A model generated the notes under the pieces. That model was not told the DNA's origin. It did no database searches and was given only the letters and a program-made list of their open reading frames with translations. Positions 43,510 to 56,070 of a DNA stretch of 64,000 bases are shown one piece after another; the first letter of the stretch is position 1; each line of letters starts with the position of its first letter. A program made the translations under genes and the position numbers. The stretch is from Mercurialis annua (taxonomy: Eukaryota > Streptophyta > Magnoliopsida > Malpighiales > Euphorbiaceae), in assembly GCF_937616625.2 (NCBI RefSeq), contig NC_065571.1, positions 10,666,501 to 10,730,500 of the forward strand, given 5' to 3'.

Positions 43510-44950
43510 AAAGAACAACAAAACAAAATTAAATTTGCACCACAAAAAAATATCTCATAATGAATTTGTGTAACAGAAGTTTTCGTCATATATTCTCTGG
43601 AAAATTCTGTTTATACATAAGAAAACAACATGTAAAAAAAACATAAAAATAGCCCTACTAAAATTGACAACACAAAAAGTGCAGCATTTATATAATCATA
43701 TACGTGTTATGAGAATTGCTATAGATACTGTCAAGAAATGAAGACGCTTTATAATTTGTCATCCTTATCATCGATCAGCTATTGTACCGGTAGAAATAGA
43801 TAATTTAAGGATTAAAAACTCATGACAAACATAAAGAAACCACTAGGTCTAGAAATATGTAACTCAATCGAAAATAAGAACATATATATAGGAGTATAAA
43901 AACCACTAGATTCAGAAGTACCTCTAAAGTATCAAAAATTAGAAGTGTCAAGATTCTTAAAATATATAAAATCAAAATCAAAATAAGTTTATAAAAATAA
44001 TCAATTCAATTTATTATTTTCTTAATAATATAATTTGATTTCTCTAACTATTAACTTCTTTAATATTGTAAACCCTCTAATAGTTAATATTCATTAAATT
44101 AACAATTTTAATAATTAATAGAAAATCGAGAAAACCAATTTCGTTCCACGTCGGATAATTAATAATTTTAAATTTAATTTTTAAAATTCAAACCGTTATA
44201 ATTTTTATCAACTACAACCAAGTTTTAGGAATATTATCTAACTTCTAAAAAGAGTTACTATGAAAGTTTGATAACAATTTATAAAAGGCACAAAACGTTT
44301 GAATTTGAAAAATAAAATTTAAAATTTTAGATGCAATTATAAAAAGAAAATTCAAATTGAACATAATTTCGAAAATTGAAAGGTTTAGTAGTAAATGGTA
44401 AAAGAACGCAAAGGTTTTGAATTTAAAAAATAGTTTGGCTTTTTAAAAATCGTGACATATATATCATTTTTCGACCTTCGCTTAATATATCATCAATCGC
44501 GATTTAAAGTTGATGTGACGCAATGTTATATATGCTAGTAAGATCAATTTTATAAAAAACTAAAAAGTCTTTTTTTTACAATTCTAAATTTTGATACGGA
44601 AAAATAAGGAGAACGGAATTAAATTTAAAATAATTTATATTTTAAATGATCAGTGACTCAATCAGATAGATAAATAATTAAATGAATGGATAAATAAGTT
44701 TGCTGACAGATTTGTTTTAAATTGTGTACTAGTAGGGATCACCCAAATGACCTGTCGATATTGTTTGATAATTAATTATATCTTGATGTGGTATAAATTT
44801 GTTTGAGTAAAATATCATATCTGTTTCTGAATTTATTATTCTGGATTAGATATAAATTCTTTGTGAATACTGTAAATTTATCTGAGTTAATATAACTCAC
44901 TCTCAACTATTTTGACCCGTTAAAATCATTTTCTTGTTTTTAAATAAATA
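43510..44950. other. A+T-rich spacer
   Basis: No gene or element with clear ends seen between the SINE and the small ORF at 44959. Confidence 0.45.
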
Positions 44951-44958
44951 AAAATAAA

Positions 44959-45198
44959 ATGGCGGACGGTTTTGGATGTTATTTAAGCTATTCAAGCTAT
45001 TTTGAGCAGAGATTTGGTAGTTTTGATTATACATATGTCTATAAAGAAGCGAATGTCACTGGGAATCACTCGATCTCTATTAATGTTAATCATCCTATCG
45101 GTGTTCCCAGACATGACTGTCCCCCGTCTTCTATAATTCTGTGGCTTATTTATGATAACCATGGAGTAGCTTATGATTGTTTAGTTGCGATTAATTAG
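44959..45198 (+). CDS. Uncharacterised 79-residue ORF
   Basis: ATG in a good plant context (AAAATGGCG) and 79 codons to TAG. The sequence is balanced rather than low-complexity, aromatic-rich at the N-terminus (MADGFGCYLSYSSYFEQRF), then NHSISINVNHPIG and a C-terminal ILWLIYDNHGVAYDCL. I do not recognise it. Base composition is richer in G+C than both flanks. It may be a small gene, an exon of a lost gene, or a captured fragment. Confidence 0.3.
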   Translation: MADGFGCYLSYSSYFEQRFGSFDYTYVYKEANVTGNHSISINVNHPIGVPRHDCPPSSIILWLIYDNHGVAYDCLVAIN

Positions 45199-45199
45199 C

Positions 45200-46500
45200 T
45201 TTTCTCTAGACTTTGCCTTTTATTTTTGTACCGAAAAAAAAAATTAAGTCATTTAGGTACCTAAACCTATTTATATAAAATAATATAGAATATTGTTTTT
45301 AATTGATCAAAATAGCTTATCGGAGGGCTAATGATCCGTATAAGTTATTCAATACCGTATAAGTACTCGAATTCATAACTTCCACAATTTTTCAATAGGT
45401 GAGAATATAATTAAGGCTAGTCTCTTGATTGGTTAAATATGAATTCTTGGTTTTGTCTTAAAGGGGCAATAAAATCAAGATATCTACAAGTTAAGTTACT
45501 TTCGAAGTCATCAATTTTGTTTGCCTTTGTAGAAAGGGCAAAATGAATAAACAATGTGGATGGTATTCAATCTTCTTGGCCACCTATGTTTTCTGCAATG
45601 AATGTGAAAATTAGAGTTGAGTTCGAATTTTTGTGCTCTAGTCTCTGTATGTAGTCTTTTTGCTGTATAGGGTTAGAGTTCTAGAAAACTAATATCGGGC
45701 ACAAAATTACAATTTAAAAGTTGAGGCACAAAATGAAGCTTGAAGAAAATTAATTATGATGGGACAAAGAATACGACCATACAGTGCAATACCCCTTCTG
45801 GTGGAATCTATTGATATTTTTATAATCTACTAACATGGGGTCTGTTTGATTCAAAAATCGCAATTGAAAAATGATAAATATAATATTTAATTTTATATAT
45901 GTTGAGGTTTGCGTTGGCTCATTTAAGCCTTAACCGGACCGCCAACTAGTTCTATCAAGGGAACTGGTTGGTAGGTCTGGTTGACACCCCTGAATTAGGT
46001 AAAACTTAAGGTAATTAATCGGATCAGCAATCATATTTATCTAGAGGTTCGGTTGGTAGGTCCGTTTGTCAAATAAAATTGACTGAATGTTTTAGCATTT
46101 TATTTTTTATTGAGATTAAGTTCCTAAGTATGGATTCGTGCCTCAAACATATTTTAAAGATTTTAATATAGTATTAGTGATAACCGTATTGTAAATTCAT
46201 TCTTGTGTTTAAAGATACCCGTGTGTGTTATAATTTATACTTTTATTCTTCCTATTTAAAAATCGGATGATATGGAATTTTATTTTTTATAATCAACAAT
46301 TAAATTTTTTTTCTTATTTTCTGTGTTAGTCATTTAAATCAAAAAAATTAGCTAAAGAAAATAATTTCAATTTAGTCTTTAAACTCAGTTTTGACACAAA
46401 TATAATTATAAATTATAGATTTATGAAATTCAATAATTTAAAAAAATTTAATTTATTTTTACTTTTCTTACTTTTAAATTTAATTTTTTTTTATTTCACT
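45200..46500. other. Spacer with no recognised gene
   Basis: Mostly A+T-rich. 45905-46075 has two copies of a GGTTGGTAGGTC(t/c)G word (near 45968 and 46047) and may be part of an old repeat. Confidence 0.4.
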
Positions 46501-46510
46501 TAAATTTAAA

Positions 46511-47109
46511 TAGGGGTAACAAAATGGGTCATGACACGATAACACAATTCGCTTAATACTTAAATTTGACGAATCCGGGTTGAGGCTTAACGGGTTCGTG
46601 TCATAAACGTGTTAACCCGTTTATGACACGAAATAAATGGGTCGTGTCACGGATTGACTCGCGAACTCATCTAACCCGCCTAACTCGTTTACAAATATAT
46701 TATTTATAAAAATAAACTAATTATGCTTTCATAAAATACTTAAACTAATTAAATATATTATATTAATTTATAAATAAAATTAATTATATTAAATTTTTTA
46801 TAATTAGAGTATTAATTAATAAATTTGAGATTAAAATTATATTTTTATGGTTTAAATATTTTTAAATGTTAAATGGGTTGTGTTAGTCGTGTCGTGTTTT
46901 TCGTGTAATTGTGTTAATCATGTTACCCGTTTATCTTAACATGTTAATCATGTCGTGTCGTGTCACCCGTTTAAAATTCGTGCCGTGTTAGGGTTAAAGG
47001 TTTTTACACAATTAGTTAAATGGCTCGTGTTCGTATTGACTCTAATCGTGTCAATAGAATGGGTCGACACGATACGTTTATGACCCGCCAACCCATTTTG
47101 ACACCCTTA
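46511..47109. mobile_element. hAT-type MITE
   Basis: Ends TAGGGGTAACAAAATGGGTC and, inverted, TAAGGGTGTCAAAATGGG, the widespread plant hAT MITE terminus. 8-bp flanks AATTTAAA (46503-46510) and AAGTTAAA (47110-47117) match at 7 of 8, as expected for hAT. The interior is full of GTGTCGTGTC / GACACGA words in both orientations. Confidence 0.8.
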
Positions 47110-47528
47110 AAGTTAAAGACTGCATACGGGCCTCAATATAATTTGTTCTTCAAAGTACAATGAGAATATGATGCTCAAACAAACCGAGGATCAAAAGTGT
47201 ACATTTGATTTAAACCAAACAAATTGTGAGACACATAACTAGGACTACAAATCTCGGCTACACCATCTATTCAAATGACACCTAAAAAAGTTAGTTGTGA
47301 TGCGAGTTCATAAATTTACATGCTGAATGACAAAAATGTTTTATAAATAATAGAATGTTCCACAGGAAGGTCCTCACATGTAACAATTCTGAGATTCTCA
47401 TGTTTTTAAGTTGAATATAAGGTGGCCACATTTTTCCACGCTGTGATAGACGAACCAAAATAATGTTAGAGAATCCATAATGATGTTCATTGACTTTTAC
47501 ATTTTCGAGATGCCAAACTTGTTGAAGT

Positions 47529-50429
47529 TCATCGACGGCCATATGCAGCATTTAAGCTGTCATTATATGCAGGACTCGTGTTATTCCCATGTTCAGGACC
47601 CGAAGAAAATCCCTGTGTAGGTCCCATGTTCTCGTAGGAATTTTGAAATGCAGGAGTTGTATTGCCTCCATATGCAGGACCTGCTGTATTTCGGTATGCT
47701 GAAGCATTGTTGCTCCCATATGAAGGACTAAAGCTGCTCCCATGTGCAGGATCTGAACTTCCATTCACAGAATTCGTGGGATTCCCATTTGCCGAACCAA
47801 TGTTATTCCCATAAGCAGGGCCTGTGTCACTCCTATAGGGAGAGGCGGACTGATTACCGTATGCAGAGCTCGTATTATTCACGTACGGAGAGCCTGTATT
47901 AGTCACGTTTGGAGAACCCGTGTTATTCCCGTATGCAGGATCACTGTTGTTCCCGTATGCAGGATCACTGTTGTTCCCGTATGCAGGATTAATGGTGTTC
48001 CCGTATGCAGGGCCCGTGTTGCTCCCGTATGCAGGGCCCGTGTTGCCCCCGTATGCAGGGCCCGTGTTGTTCCCGTAAGCAGGGCCCGTGTTGTTCCCGT
48101 AAGCAGGGCCTGTGTTGTCCCCGTAAGCAGGGCCCGTGTTGTTCCCGTAAGCAGGGCCCGTGTTGTTCCCGTAAGCAGGGCCAGTGTTGTTCCCGTAAGC
48201 AGGGCCAGTGTTGTTCCCGTATGCAGGGCCAGTGTTGTTCCCGTATGCAGGGCCAGTGTTGTTCCCGTATGCAGGGCCAGTGTTGTTCCCGTATGCAGGG
48301 CCAGTGTTGTTCGCGTATGCAGGGCCCGAGTTGTTCCCGTATGCAGGGCCCGAGTTGTTCCCGTATGCAGGGCCCGAGTTGTTCCCATAAGAAGGGCCCA
48401 TATTGTTTTCAGGTGCCGGTTTAGGTCTTGCATACTCGGCAAATATAACCCAGCCATCCAAAAACTGCAAAAGATGAAATATCAGGAAAATAATCATAAA
48501 TAACATGTGTCAATGGAACTCAATCAGAAACAACCGCAGCAAGAAAAAATATAAGAAATTCTTATAGACATCCTACTAAAGTAATGTGGATAAATAAACC
48601 ATCAATGAGATATCAGAGAGCTGATCATTGCATTCTTTTTTGCAAGAAAGATATAAAGTACCACAAAACACACAGTAGCAAGCTTAATCCTTAAGCATCA
48701 TATCCAGCTTTGAAAGTAATAAAAACAGCAACATCAAACAAGAAGGTCTCACATCTGACATCTCATACATCTTTAAGCATTTTAAGCCAACAGCTTATGA
48801 TCTAGAGAAACCAAACACATGGTTGAATGAACAATCATACCCACGCCAAACAATGAGGTATGGTTATAAGCAAGAGTAATATATAAGCCTGAACAATAAT
48901 AATTTAGATTTGAACTGATAAAAAAGGAGGAAAGTTTATGAAACAAGCATGCAACAAAATAGAATAAATAGAATGTTCATCAGTTAGCCTTGCTACAATC
49001 ACCAAATTTAGCACCTTCAATGGGTACCATGATTGCCACTTGCCACACAAGGAATTCTTAAGTAACACTAAAATTCAACGCCTGACAAGAGGAAACACTG
49101 AAGAAATAAAAGTTTTGTGACCATACAATACAACAAAATGCAATTAAGATTTGTTATTATTTGAACTTTACAATTCTGTATAGTGGCTAATTTGAGCACC
49201 TTTAAGGGTGGTCTCATTACATCAGGAATGGTTAAGAGCCACCAATGAGTAACTTTTCATATGAAGGACCAATCTACCAATTAACATATAGGCATTACCC
49301 TCACTAATATTGAAAAGCTTTTATCTTAATGAAATGACAGTGGCATAAGTTCTGCTAATAAACATAAGAATTGCATGTCATCCATCAAAGAATGTTTTGT
49401 CAGATACATCATCTCTTTGCGAATTTGTACTGGCATACATATTGCATCTAAATTTCAGTTGTTGCATTAAACACGCAAACATAGTCTCACCTTGCCATCC
49501 ATGCCTTCAATACCTTTAGAAGCATCCTCTAAGGTATCATATCTGACAAAACCAAACCCCTTAGAGTATCCTGACACCCTATCAGTCACAACTCTAGCTG
49601 TAAAAAAATCGTTAAAAAAGATAGCAAATTGTCAGTACCTCACAAGGGAAACTTCTTAGAGAGTATTTAAAACCGAGGAGAGGCACAAACCATGAACTAC
49701 GTCACCGAATTTGGCAAATGCTTCCCTTAGACCCTCTGTAGTAGTCCGTTTGCTCAGGCCTGAAAAAACATAATAATTACAAAAAACAAAATCAATACAA
49801 AGAATGATATATAAAAAATAAAAAATAATCCCAGAAGTTCTCATTAAGAAACTTAGTATCTCAAGTAGATAAAGAAATTCATGAAAATGAAACATTCTCC
49901 GCTGGAGAGATGGATAAAGTTTATGATAAATGAGCAACTTTTAATATTTAAAAAGAGTTTCGGAAAGAACAAAATCATGCAGTCATACTTTATAAGTCGA
50001 CTCATTGTTACATTCATGTCGACAATTGAGTCACGCATATCAATTGATCACTTAATCAAAACCACAATAATTACTAAAATCTCCAGATAAAAAATTAGAG
50101 CATTAACAGAGAAAACAAAGCATTTAAATTTTTTAATGCTAATTTAAACCTAAAAACAAAAAACAAATCAAATCTCACACTAAATTCACTGTCATTTCTA
50201 AATTGTATTGAAAAACAAATAAAAACTGTACAGGGCATGAAGTACCGGAGACGAAGAGGTTAGTGTTAGGATCAGCCTGTTCTCTAGCAGAAGGAGTAGC
50301 TGCGGCGGCAGAAGAAAGAAATGACGGAAGAGTATCAGCTGTTGTTGTTGATGATGAGAAAAACCGAGACAGCAAGCTACGAGGTGTCGCCGCTGCTAAA
50401 GCTGCCGCCGCCTTTGATCTGAAAGCCAT
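47529..50429 (-). CDS. Organellar RRM-domain RNA-binding protein with octapeptide repeat tail
   Basis: Four-exon minus-strand gene, 431 residues: exons 50429-50246, 49759-49691, 49597-49491 and 48464-47529, all GT-AG and frame-consistent. The N-terminus (MAFRSKAAAALAAATPRS, then LLSRFFSSSTTT) is Arg/Ser/Ala-rich like a mitochondrial or dual targeting peptide. One RRM follows, with RNP2 LFVSGL across exons 1-2 and RNP1 KGFGFVRY in exon 3, ending FLDGWVIFAEYARPKP in exon 4. It resembles single-RRM organellar proteins of the ORRM2 / glycine-rich RBP group that take part in mitochondrial RNA metabolism or editing. Unusual: relatives end shortly after the RRM, but here about 290 residues follow, mostly an octapeptide repeat NNTGPAYG. 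Open frames on the other strand and phase across the repeat are shadows. Confidence 0.92.
47935..48400 (-). repeat. 24-bp coding tandem repeat (NNTGPAYG)n
   Basis: About twenty head-to-tail copies of a 24-bp unit (plus-strand form CCGTATGCAGGGCCAGTGTT with GTTC), each encoding the octapeptide NNTGPAYG with N/D/G/S and T/S variants. Many units are identical at DNA level; further degenerate copies extend to about 47650. It lies within the last exon of the RRM gene. Confidence 0.97.
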
Positions 50430-50482
50430 ATCGGAGCGGTGCTGATAATCGGATAACTGGAAATTCTTCTCTGAAAGGGTTT

Positions 50483-50612
50483 TAGGCTAAAACCCTAATG
50501 AAAAACTTTACTGTTCAGGACTAGAAAAATCTTGAAATGTTTGATGAGAATTTTTTTCAGTTTCAACGGCTGCGTTTTAGTTTAGTTGGGTAATAGGGGT
50601 TTAAGGGCCTTG
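50483..50612 (-). promoter_or_regulatory. Telo-box and site II-like motifs upstream of the RRM gene
   Basis: On the minus strand, ATTAGGGTTTTAG and TAAAACCCT (telo-box, AAACCCTA-type) lie 50-80 bp upstream of the ATG, and an AAGGCCC site II-like word lies near 50603-50609. This pairing is common in promoters of plant genes for translation and organelle biogenesis, in keeping with the product; the effect here is inferred. Confidence 0.5.
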
Positions 50613-50689
50613 GGATTTATGGGTCTACTTCAAATTACAGTCATGACCTTGGGAATTTGTGGGTATGGTATAACTTGTTTAAATAGTTC

Positions 50690-52500
50690 AGTTTATATAA
50701 TACTTTTTTAATTTTATTTTTAATAAAAGCGGAATCTCATTAATGATCCAAAGCAGCTACAGATGTGAGAAAATCAGAAAAATGATAGAATCACTTCTGA
50801 TGACCTGACATGAAACGAACATTTTACGCTAAACATGTGCAGTTTGATTCGCAAATCATCTCACAAATATAAATAAAATATTACTAAAGTGCTTTGCCAA
50901 ATTAGCGCAATCCTCAACAATTAGCTCGGAAGAAACAAAACTCGGATTTTGAATCTCAACCACCACCCTTATAGCATCCGACTCAACAATTAGTTTATCA
51001 ACACCCTTTAGCCAGCTCAACACTTCACAAATCCCAATTGCTTTTAGATGTCCTAGGGGAATAATTACCAATCAACCAAACTTGTCGAGCTCAAACTACT
51101 CTTCCTTCCTCGTCCCTGACTACAATACTGATACCCGCACCCCCTGAGTTCAAAAACACAGCTGCATCTACGTTTACCTTTAGCCAGCCACTGTCCGGAG
51201 GCCTCCATTGTCAACTTCCATCAGATTTTAACATACTTGCAAAATCACAATTCTCCTCTTGGATTCTTGGCTAACTTCCACGCTGTCAAAAGGCATGCAA
51301 CAGTAAGAATAGACTTTGAGCTACCCAGTTTTTTCCTCCACATTATCTCATTTCAATTCACCCTGATGAACCAGCAAACAGTTGCGATTAATAAACTTTC
51401 CTCAACTGGCAGACCGAGTAACCAGCTACTGTCCCAATCACTAAAGCTGGCTTCACTCGTTAAAGCTGGAACTTTCACCGCCTCCCAACAAGTTTCAGCA
51501 ACATGACAATGATAAAACAAATGAGCTACTCACTCATTCCCACTATCACACATCACACACTGCCATTAATTAATACTTTCCTCGTAGCAAGAATGTATGA
51601 AGTTGGGAGATAACCTGACAAACCCACCACAAAAAATTATGAACGTGCAAAGGAATAGTAAAGTTTCAAATTCGGTTCTACAAAAGGTTCAGCTATCCCA
51701 TATACTCCCCACAAGCAGCCCTGTACGCACTACGAACTGAGGATTTCTCTTTCGATTCCAAAATCCACTTCCACTGCCCGAGCAGTGCTATAACAAACCA
51801 AACTTCCTACGTAAAATATCGATACGCTTTCTATAATTTATACCTTTAGTACCTGCCCACCCTTCCAGCGCTTCCTTCGCACAACTCAACTTCAAATCAA
51901 TACCTCCATCCATATTATTTCCCCAAGCTCATGCTATCACATCAACAATGCTTTTTTCGCTAACTAAACATTATTAAGCCTGAATAGTTTCCTCTTTTGT
52001 TCAGCTCCCAACTTCCTCATCAAAAGAAAAATTGGCAAGTGATATGACGTTGAGCACTCATGATTCTAAACTTCAGCATTAGGAAAGAAATGAAGCCACT
52101 CGCTAGTACACAAAACTTTATCCAACCACTCCTCAATCCGCCCTTCCGCACTTCTGCCACGATGCCAAGTGAAATTGTACCCCTTAGCATCAATATCAAT
52201 TAATCCGCTATAAAAAAAAAACAAAATCAAGAAAACCATCAATCAACCAATTCAGATGGTGAGCCCCCCTCCCCTCTCTTCTCTTCAAACGATAAAATAT
52301 TGTTAAGATCGCCTATGACACACCACGGTAATGAACATAGCAAGCTAAGATCATAAAGAATTTTCCACGACTCACTTCTACGATGTATCTCCGGACACCC
52401 TTAAAAACCAGTCAATCTCCACTTTTTACCATCTACCGAGCTCACCCCAAGATCAATAAAATTATCACAAGACCCTCTCACCATCACATCAAAACCTGCT
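50690..52500 (-). pseudogene. Decayed LINE ORF2 (endonuclease and RNase H parts; RT missing)
   Basis: Read on the minus strand. Near 52340-52281 is PWCVIGDLNNILSFEE, the endonuclease motif of plant L1 LINEs. Near 51071-50856 is an RNase H-domain remnant (AIGICEVLSWLKGVDKLIVE, then NPSFVSSELIVEDCANLAKH). Between them lies zf-RVT-like debris (about 51500-51850) with many stops; the reverse transcriptase region is deleted. It belongs to an RNase H-bearing LINE family unlike the intact one at 2221. It is inserted just upstream of the RRM gene, in opposite direction to the intact LINE. Confidence 0.75.
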
Positions 52501-53155
52501 TTATAGTTTGCTAATGCTTTGAAAATTAATTTAATTAATCGAATATTTTATAATATTTTAATTGTTAGTGGTTTAACTAAATTAACCGAATAATTTGATC
52601 AATTTGATTTTATATCTTTTAAATTTTAGTTAATTTGATTAAATCGATTTTGATTAAATCACATTAGGATTGCACTATTTATATGAAAAAATATATGAAT
52701 CGTGTATCGAAAATATAAATACATTCTATCAAAATTATTCTGCTAAATTATATTAAAATTAAAAGAGAAGTATACTACAAATATTAATAAAATATATAAA
52801 CAAACATTTTTTTGATAAATCAGAAAATAAGATTTAATGTCAGTTATTGTACTTAAGAGTTTGTAGATACAAAATCGAAAACCAAACCGAATCGATGAAT
52901 TTGGTTTGGTTTGGTATTGTAATAAAAAATTTGATGTCCGGGGCGGTTTGATTCAGTTTGAACATAAATTTCAGTTATATAAAATGCAAACCAAACAAAA
53001 AATAATTGAACAGAACCTAGAATCCGACTAAACAGATTAGTTTGATTCGATTTGAAAAATTACACTTCTTCATAATTTCGGTTGATAGTTCTAAAAAAAA
53101 AATCTTGTTCGGTTTGAATCGAAACCCTAATTATACCATATAACACTTTTGTAGG
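52501..53155. other. A+T-rich spacer with hAT-like words
   Basis: TTTGGTTTGGTTTGGTATTG and GGTTTGATTCAGTTTGA words (52905-53060) look like the interior of a decayed hAT-type MITE. No gene. Confidence 0.4.
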
Positions 53156-53165
53156 CATCATTATT

Positions 53166-53475
53166 GACTTAAGTAGCAATTTCCCCCCTCAACTTGTAAG
53201 CAATGGCAATTAACACATAAATTAACTTTGTTTACAAATTAGTCATGAACTTGCATATTATGGGCAATTAAGCCCATTTTGGCAATTTACCCCCTAAACT
53301 TGTAAATTATTTGTCCCTCAATTGGCAATTTGCCCCATCAAATTTTAAGCTAATTTTTCAAAATGGGGCTAATTGCCCATAATCAGCAAGTTCATGACTA
53401 ATTTGTCCACAAAGTTAATTTGTGTGTTAATTGCCTATTGCTTACAAATTGAGGGGGCAAATTACTACTTAAATC
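53166..53475. mobile_element. Fold-back MITE with 10-bp duplication
   Basis: 310 bp. Ends GACTTAAGTAGCAATTTCCC and, inverted, GATTTAAGTAGTAATTTGCC. Flanked by CATCATTATT on both sides (53156-53165 and 53476-53485). Nearly all of it pairs with itself, including CTTGTAAGCAATGGCAATTA. A 9-10 bp duplication fits a Mutator-type element. Confidence 0.85.
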
Positions 53476-53489
53476 CATCATTATTTGTA

Positions 53490-54930
53490 TGTCTACGTAC
53501 ATAACTTGACAGATTAACTAACTTATGAAAATCAGAAACGAAACCTTTTCAAGACTTGTGTCCAACGAATATTTGTATAATCACTTGGATTCAACCAAGA
53601 AATGGCAAATTCATTTGATCACTACGAAAAATGTGTCTTATTTTCTAGCATTAAGAGTTTGCGTTTGTAACTTATTTTATTGCCATGATTATACAATGCC
53701 AATTAATGTAATAAAATAAGAGAGAGAGTTTATATAAGTTTTGTATGAGATATGGATGGTGCTATTTTGGACTATTTAGCTATTTCCCTGATTATTTCAC
53801 GGATACATTTAAAAATTATGGAAAAAGATAAATATAATTTTCTATCAAAAATATTTGTTTAAATGGAAATAAAAAAATAATTCAAATATACCCTTTCTAT
53901 CTTCATATTTAAATTTTTAATAGTATTAAGGTAAACTGAAACAATATGAAAAAATATAAATAGTATATTTAATTATTCTTTTATTCTAAATAGATGACTA
54001 TATTTGAAAATAAAAATCGAAAAATAAGTTAAAATTAAAATTTTGAAAGTTTGAATCATAAAAAAAAAAAAACAATCGAAAACATGAAATACTTTTAAAT
54101 GATTAAATCATTGGTTTTTATACTTAAATTGCTATTTTGAAATTTTGAATGATTGACAACACCACAATGTAAATAAAAAAGGAAATTTGATTATTTGTTA
54201 AAATTCATATACTTAAGCTGCATTTGCCTTTGCCTTTCCTTGAAGTGTAGCAGAAACGTGTAATACTTTTTGGCTAATCAACAACTTAACATAAGTAGAA
54301 CATACTTGACGTCGGTGCAACCATTTCTGGCGGTCCAAGTTTCCCATCCATTTTTCTCTTCAATAAAACACACACATATTATATATTGTTTCATACTTCT
54401 GTTATTTTTAGATCTTTAATAAATTTAATGATGTATATTAGGTTTATTTAATTATGTCAAAACTAAAATATCAAAATTGATAAAGTTTAAATAAATAAAA
54501 TTATTCTTTTAGAGGAGAAATCCAACAATTGTCACAATATATAGATTAAATCAATAATATTTTAATAGGGTTTTTGTTTAGGTGCCAAAAATTCTAACTT
54601 TTACGTATTTTTATAATTTAGACCAATTTTTTAATTTTTATAATGCGATTTAAATTTCATCTTTTTGTTATAGTTCTAACTAATTTTTCAAAATAGATTT
54701 AATTTTTGCCATACACTGGAATTTTGTCCACGTGGCAATGCCATGTTGGAATTTTTTTCCACTTGGCTTGATATAGTGCCAAAAAATCAAATTTTTCAAC
54801 ATTTTGATTTAATCCAAATTAGCAATTCCGTTGCAATTCTATTCTAATTTTCAGTTGAATTTACATACTAACTCTATAATTAGTAAAATTCATTTTTTAG
54901 AAATTGAAAATTTAACTCATAATTAAAAAA
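53490..54930. other. Spacer with no recognised gene
   Basis: A 64-codon frame at 53525-53719 has no features of a real protein. 54580-54780 has inverted A/T-rich stretches around GTCCACGTGGCAATGCCA, possibly a partial MITE. Otherwise A+T-rich and unremarkable. Confidence 0.4.
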
Positions 54931-54932
54931 AA

Positions 54933-55310
54933 GGTAAATCCAATAAAATATCAAACGTCTGTGGGTTCTGTCAATTATAATCAAACCTTTTAAAATCGGC
55001 TAGTTTAGCCCATTTTGAAATATTTGAAACCTTTTTTAACCATTCGTGAATCAAACCGAAAAATTTGTCATTTTTAAATTGGTTAAACTAGCCGACTTTG
55101 ATTGATTAATCTAGAAAATGTTTCAAATATCCCATATCATTAAAAATCGACTAGTTTAACCTATTCACGAATGGCAAATTTTTGGGTTTGGTTTACGAAT
55201 GACTAGAATAGATTTCAAATATCTCAGAATGGGCTAAATTAGCCGATTTTTAAAGGTTTGGTTATAACCAATAAAATTCGCAAATGTTTGGCATTTTTTA
55301 GAATTAACCC
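54933..55310. mobile_element. Fold-back MITE
   Basis: Left arm contains AATCAAACCTTTTAAAATCG and the right arm its near-complement CGATTTTTAAAGGTTTGGTT. Ends GGTAAATCC and AATTAACCC lie in A-rich flanks, so the duplication cannot be read reliably. A middle pair (GGTTAAACTAGCCGA and TCGACTAGTTTAACC) gives extra hairpins. Confidence 0.7.
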
Positions 55311-55505
55311 AAAAAACAAAAACAACGTTAAAATCTGATTCTAAATTTTTTAACTTGCAGTGACTAAAACAAAAAAAGAAGCAACTTTGAAGCTAAAAAT
55401 ATCACAAAAGTCAAATAAAATAAATATGTATTATACCGAGAGAAAAATTGCAAAATTTAAATTGATTGAAAAATGGATAGAATCCTAATTAATTGTCAAA
55501 AATAG

Positions 55506-55649
55506 GAGAAATTCTTATGTGAACCAAATTCACCACATATGATTATAATTATATCAATTCACTCATATAAATAATTACGCCACGTGTCACGTATTAGATG
55601 AATGGTTTATAATTTTACGTAATAGATTTGGTTCATCTAAAAATTTCTC
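55506..55649. mobile_element. Mutator-like fold-back MITE (144 bp)
   Basis: Ends GAGAAATTCTTATGTGAACC and GGTTCATCTAAAAATTTCTC; perfect 9-bp duplication CAAAAATAG (55497-55505 and 55650-55658). Termini match the element at 22028-22251, so both belong to one family. Confidence 0.88.
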
Positions 55650-55810
55650 CAAAAATAGACTTACTAATTTTGAAAAGTTTAAATAAATTTATAAAAAGTA
55701 AAAAGGTTTAGGCTTTTTAATTTCATCAAATCAAGAGGATAAAAGTCCAACGTGGTATGCCACGTGAACGTCAGATAAACTAATTATTACCTCGTTTAAA
55801 AAATTAACTA

Positions 55811-56070
55811 CTCCCTCCGTCCCATTTTAGAAGTCCCATTTGACTTTACACACAGATTAAGAAAACATTAATTATTCTTATCTTTTCATGTTTTTTCATG
55901 TTTTACCCCTATTAATGATAGTGAAATTTTCCATAAAACTCTTTTAAGATAACTAAAATAAGGGTAAAATGTGGTATTAAATGGAAAAGTATTCTAAAAA
56001 TAGCAATGGGACTTTTTAAATGGGACATCCCAAAATAGAATATGGGACTTTTTAAACGGGACGGAGGGAG
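55811..56070. mobile_element. Stowaway-type MITE (Tc1/mariner)
   Basis: Ends CTCCCTCCGTCCCATTTTAG and GGGACGGAGGGAG; TA duplication at 55809-55810 and 56071-56072. 260 bp. It shares only the terminal 13 bp with the element at 24841, so it is a different subfamily. Confidence 0.93.

Noticed and set aside
47935..48400. CRISPR-like regular array
   Set aside because: There are no unique spacers between the 24-bp units; it is a coding tandem repeat in a plant gene.
48005..48457. Long open frames on both strands over the 24-bp repeat (for example Cys/Arg/Gln-rich and Leu/Thr-rich repeats)
   Set aside because: They are stop-free only because the repeat unit length is a multiple of three; the minus-strand NNTGPAYG frame is joined to an RRM by proper splice sites, the others are not.
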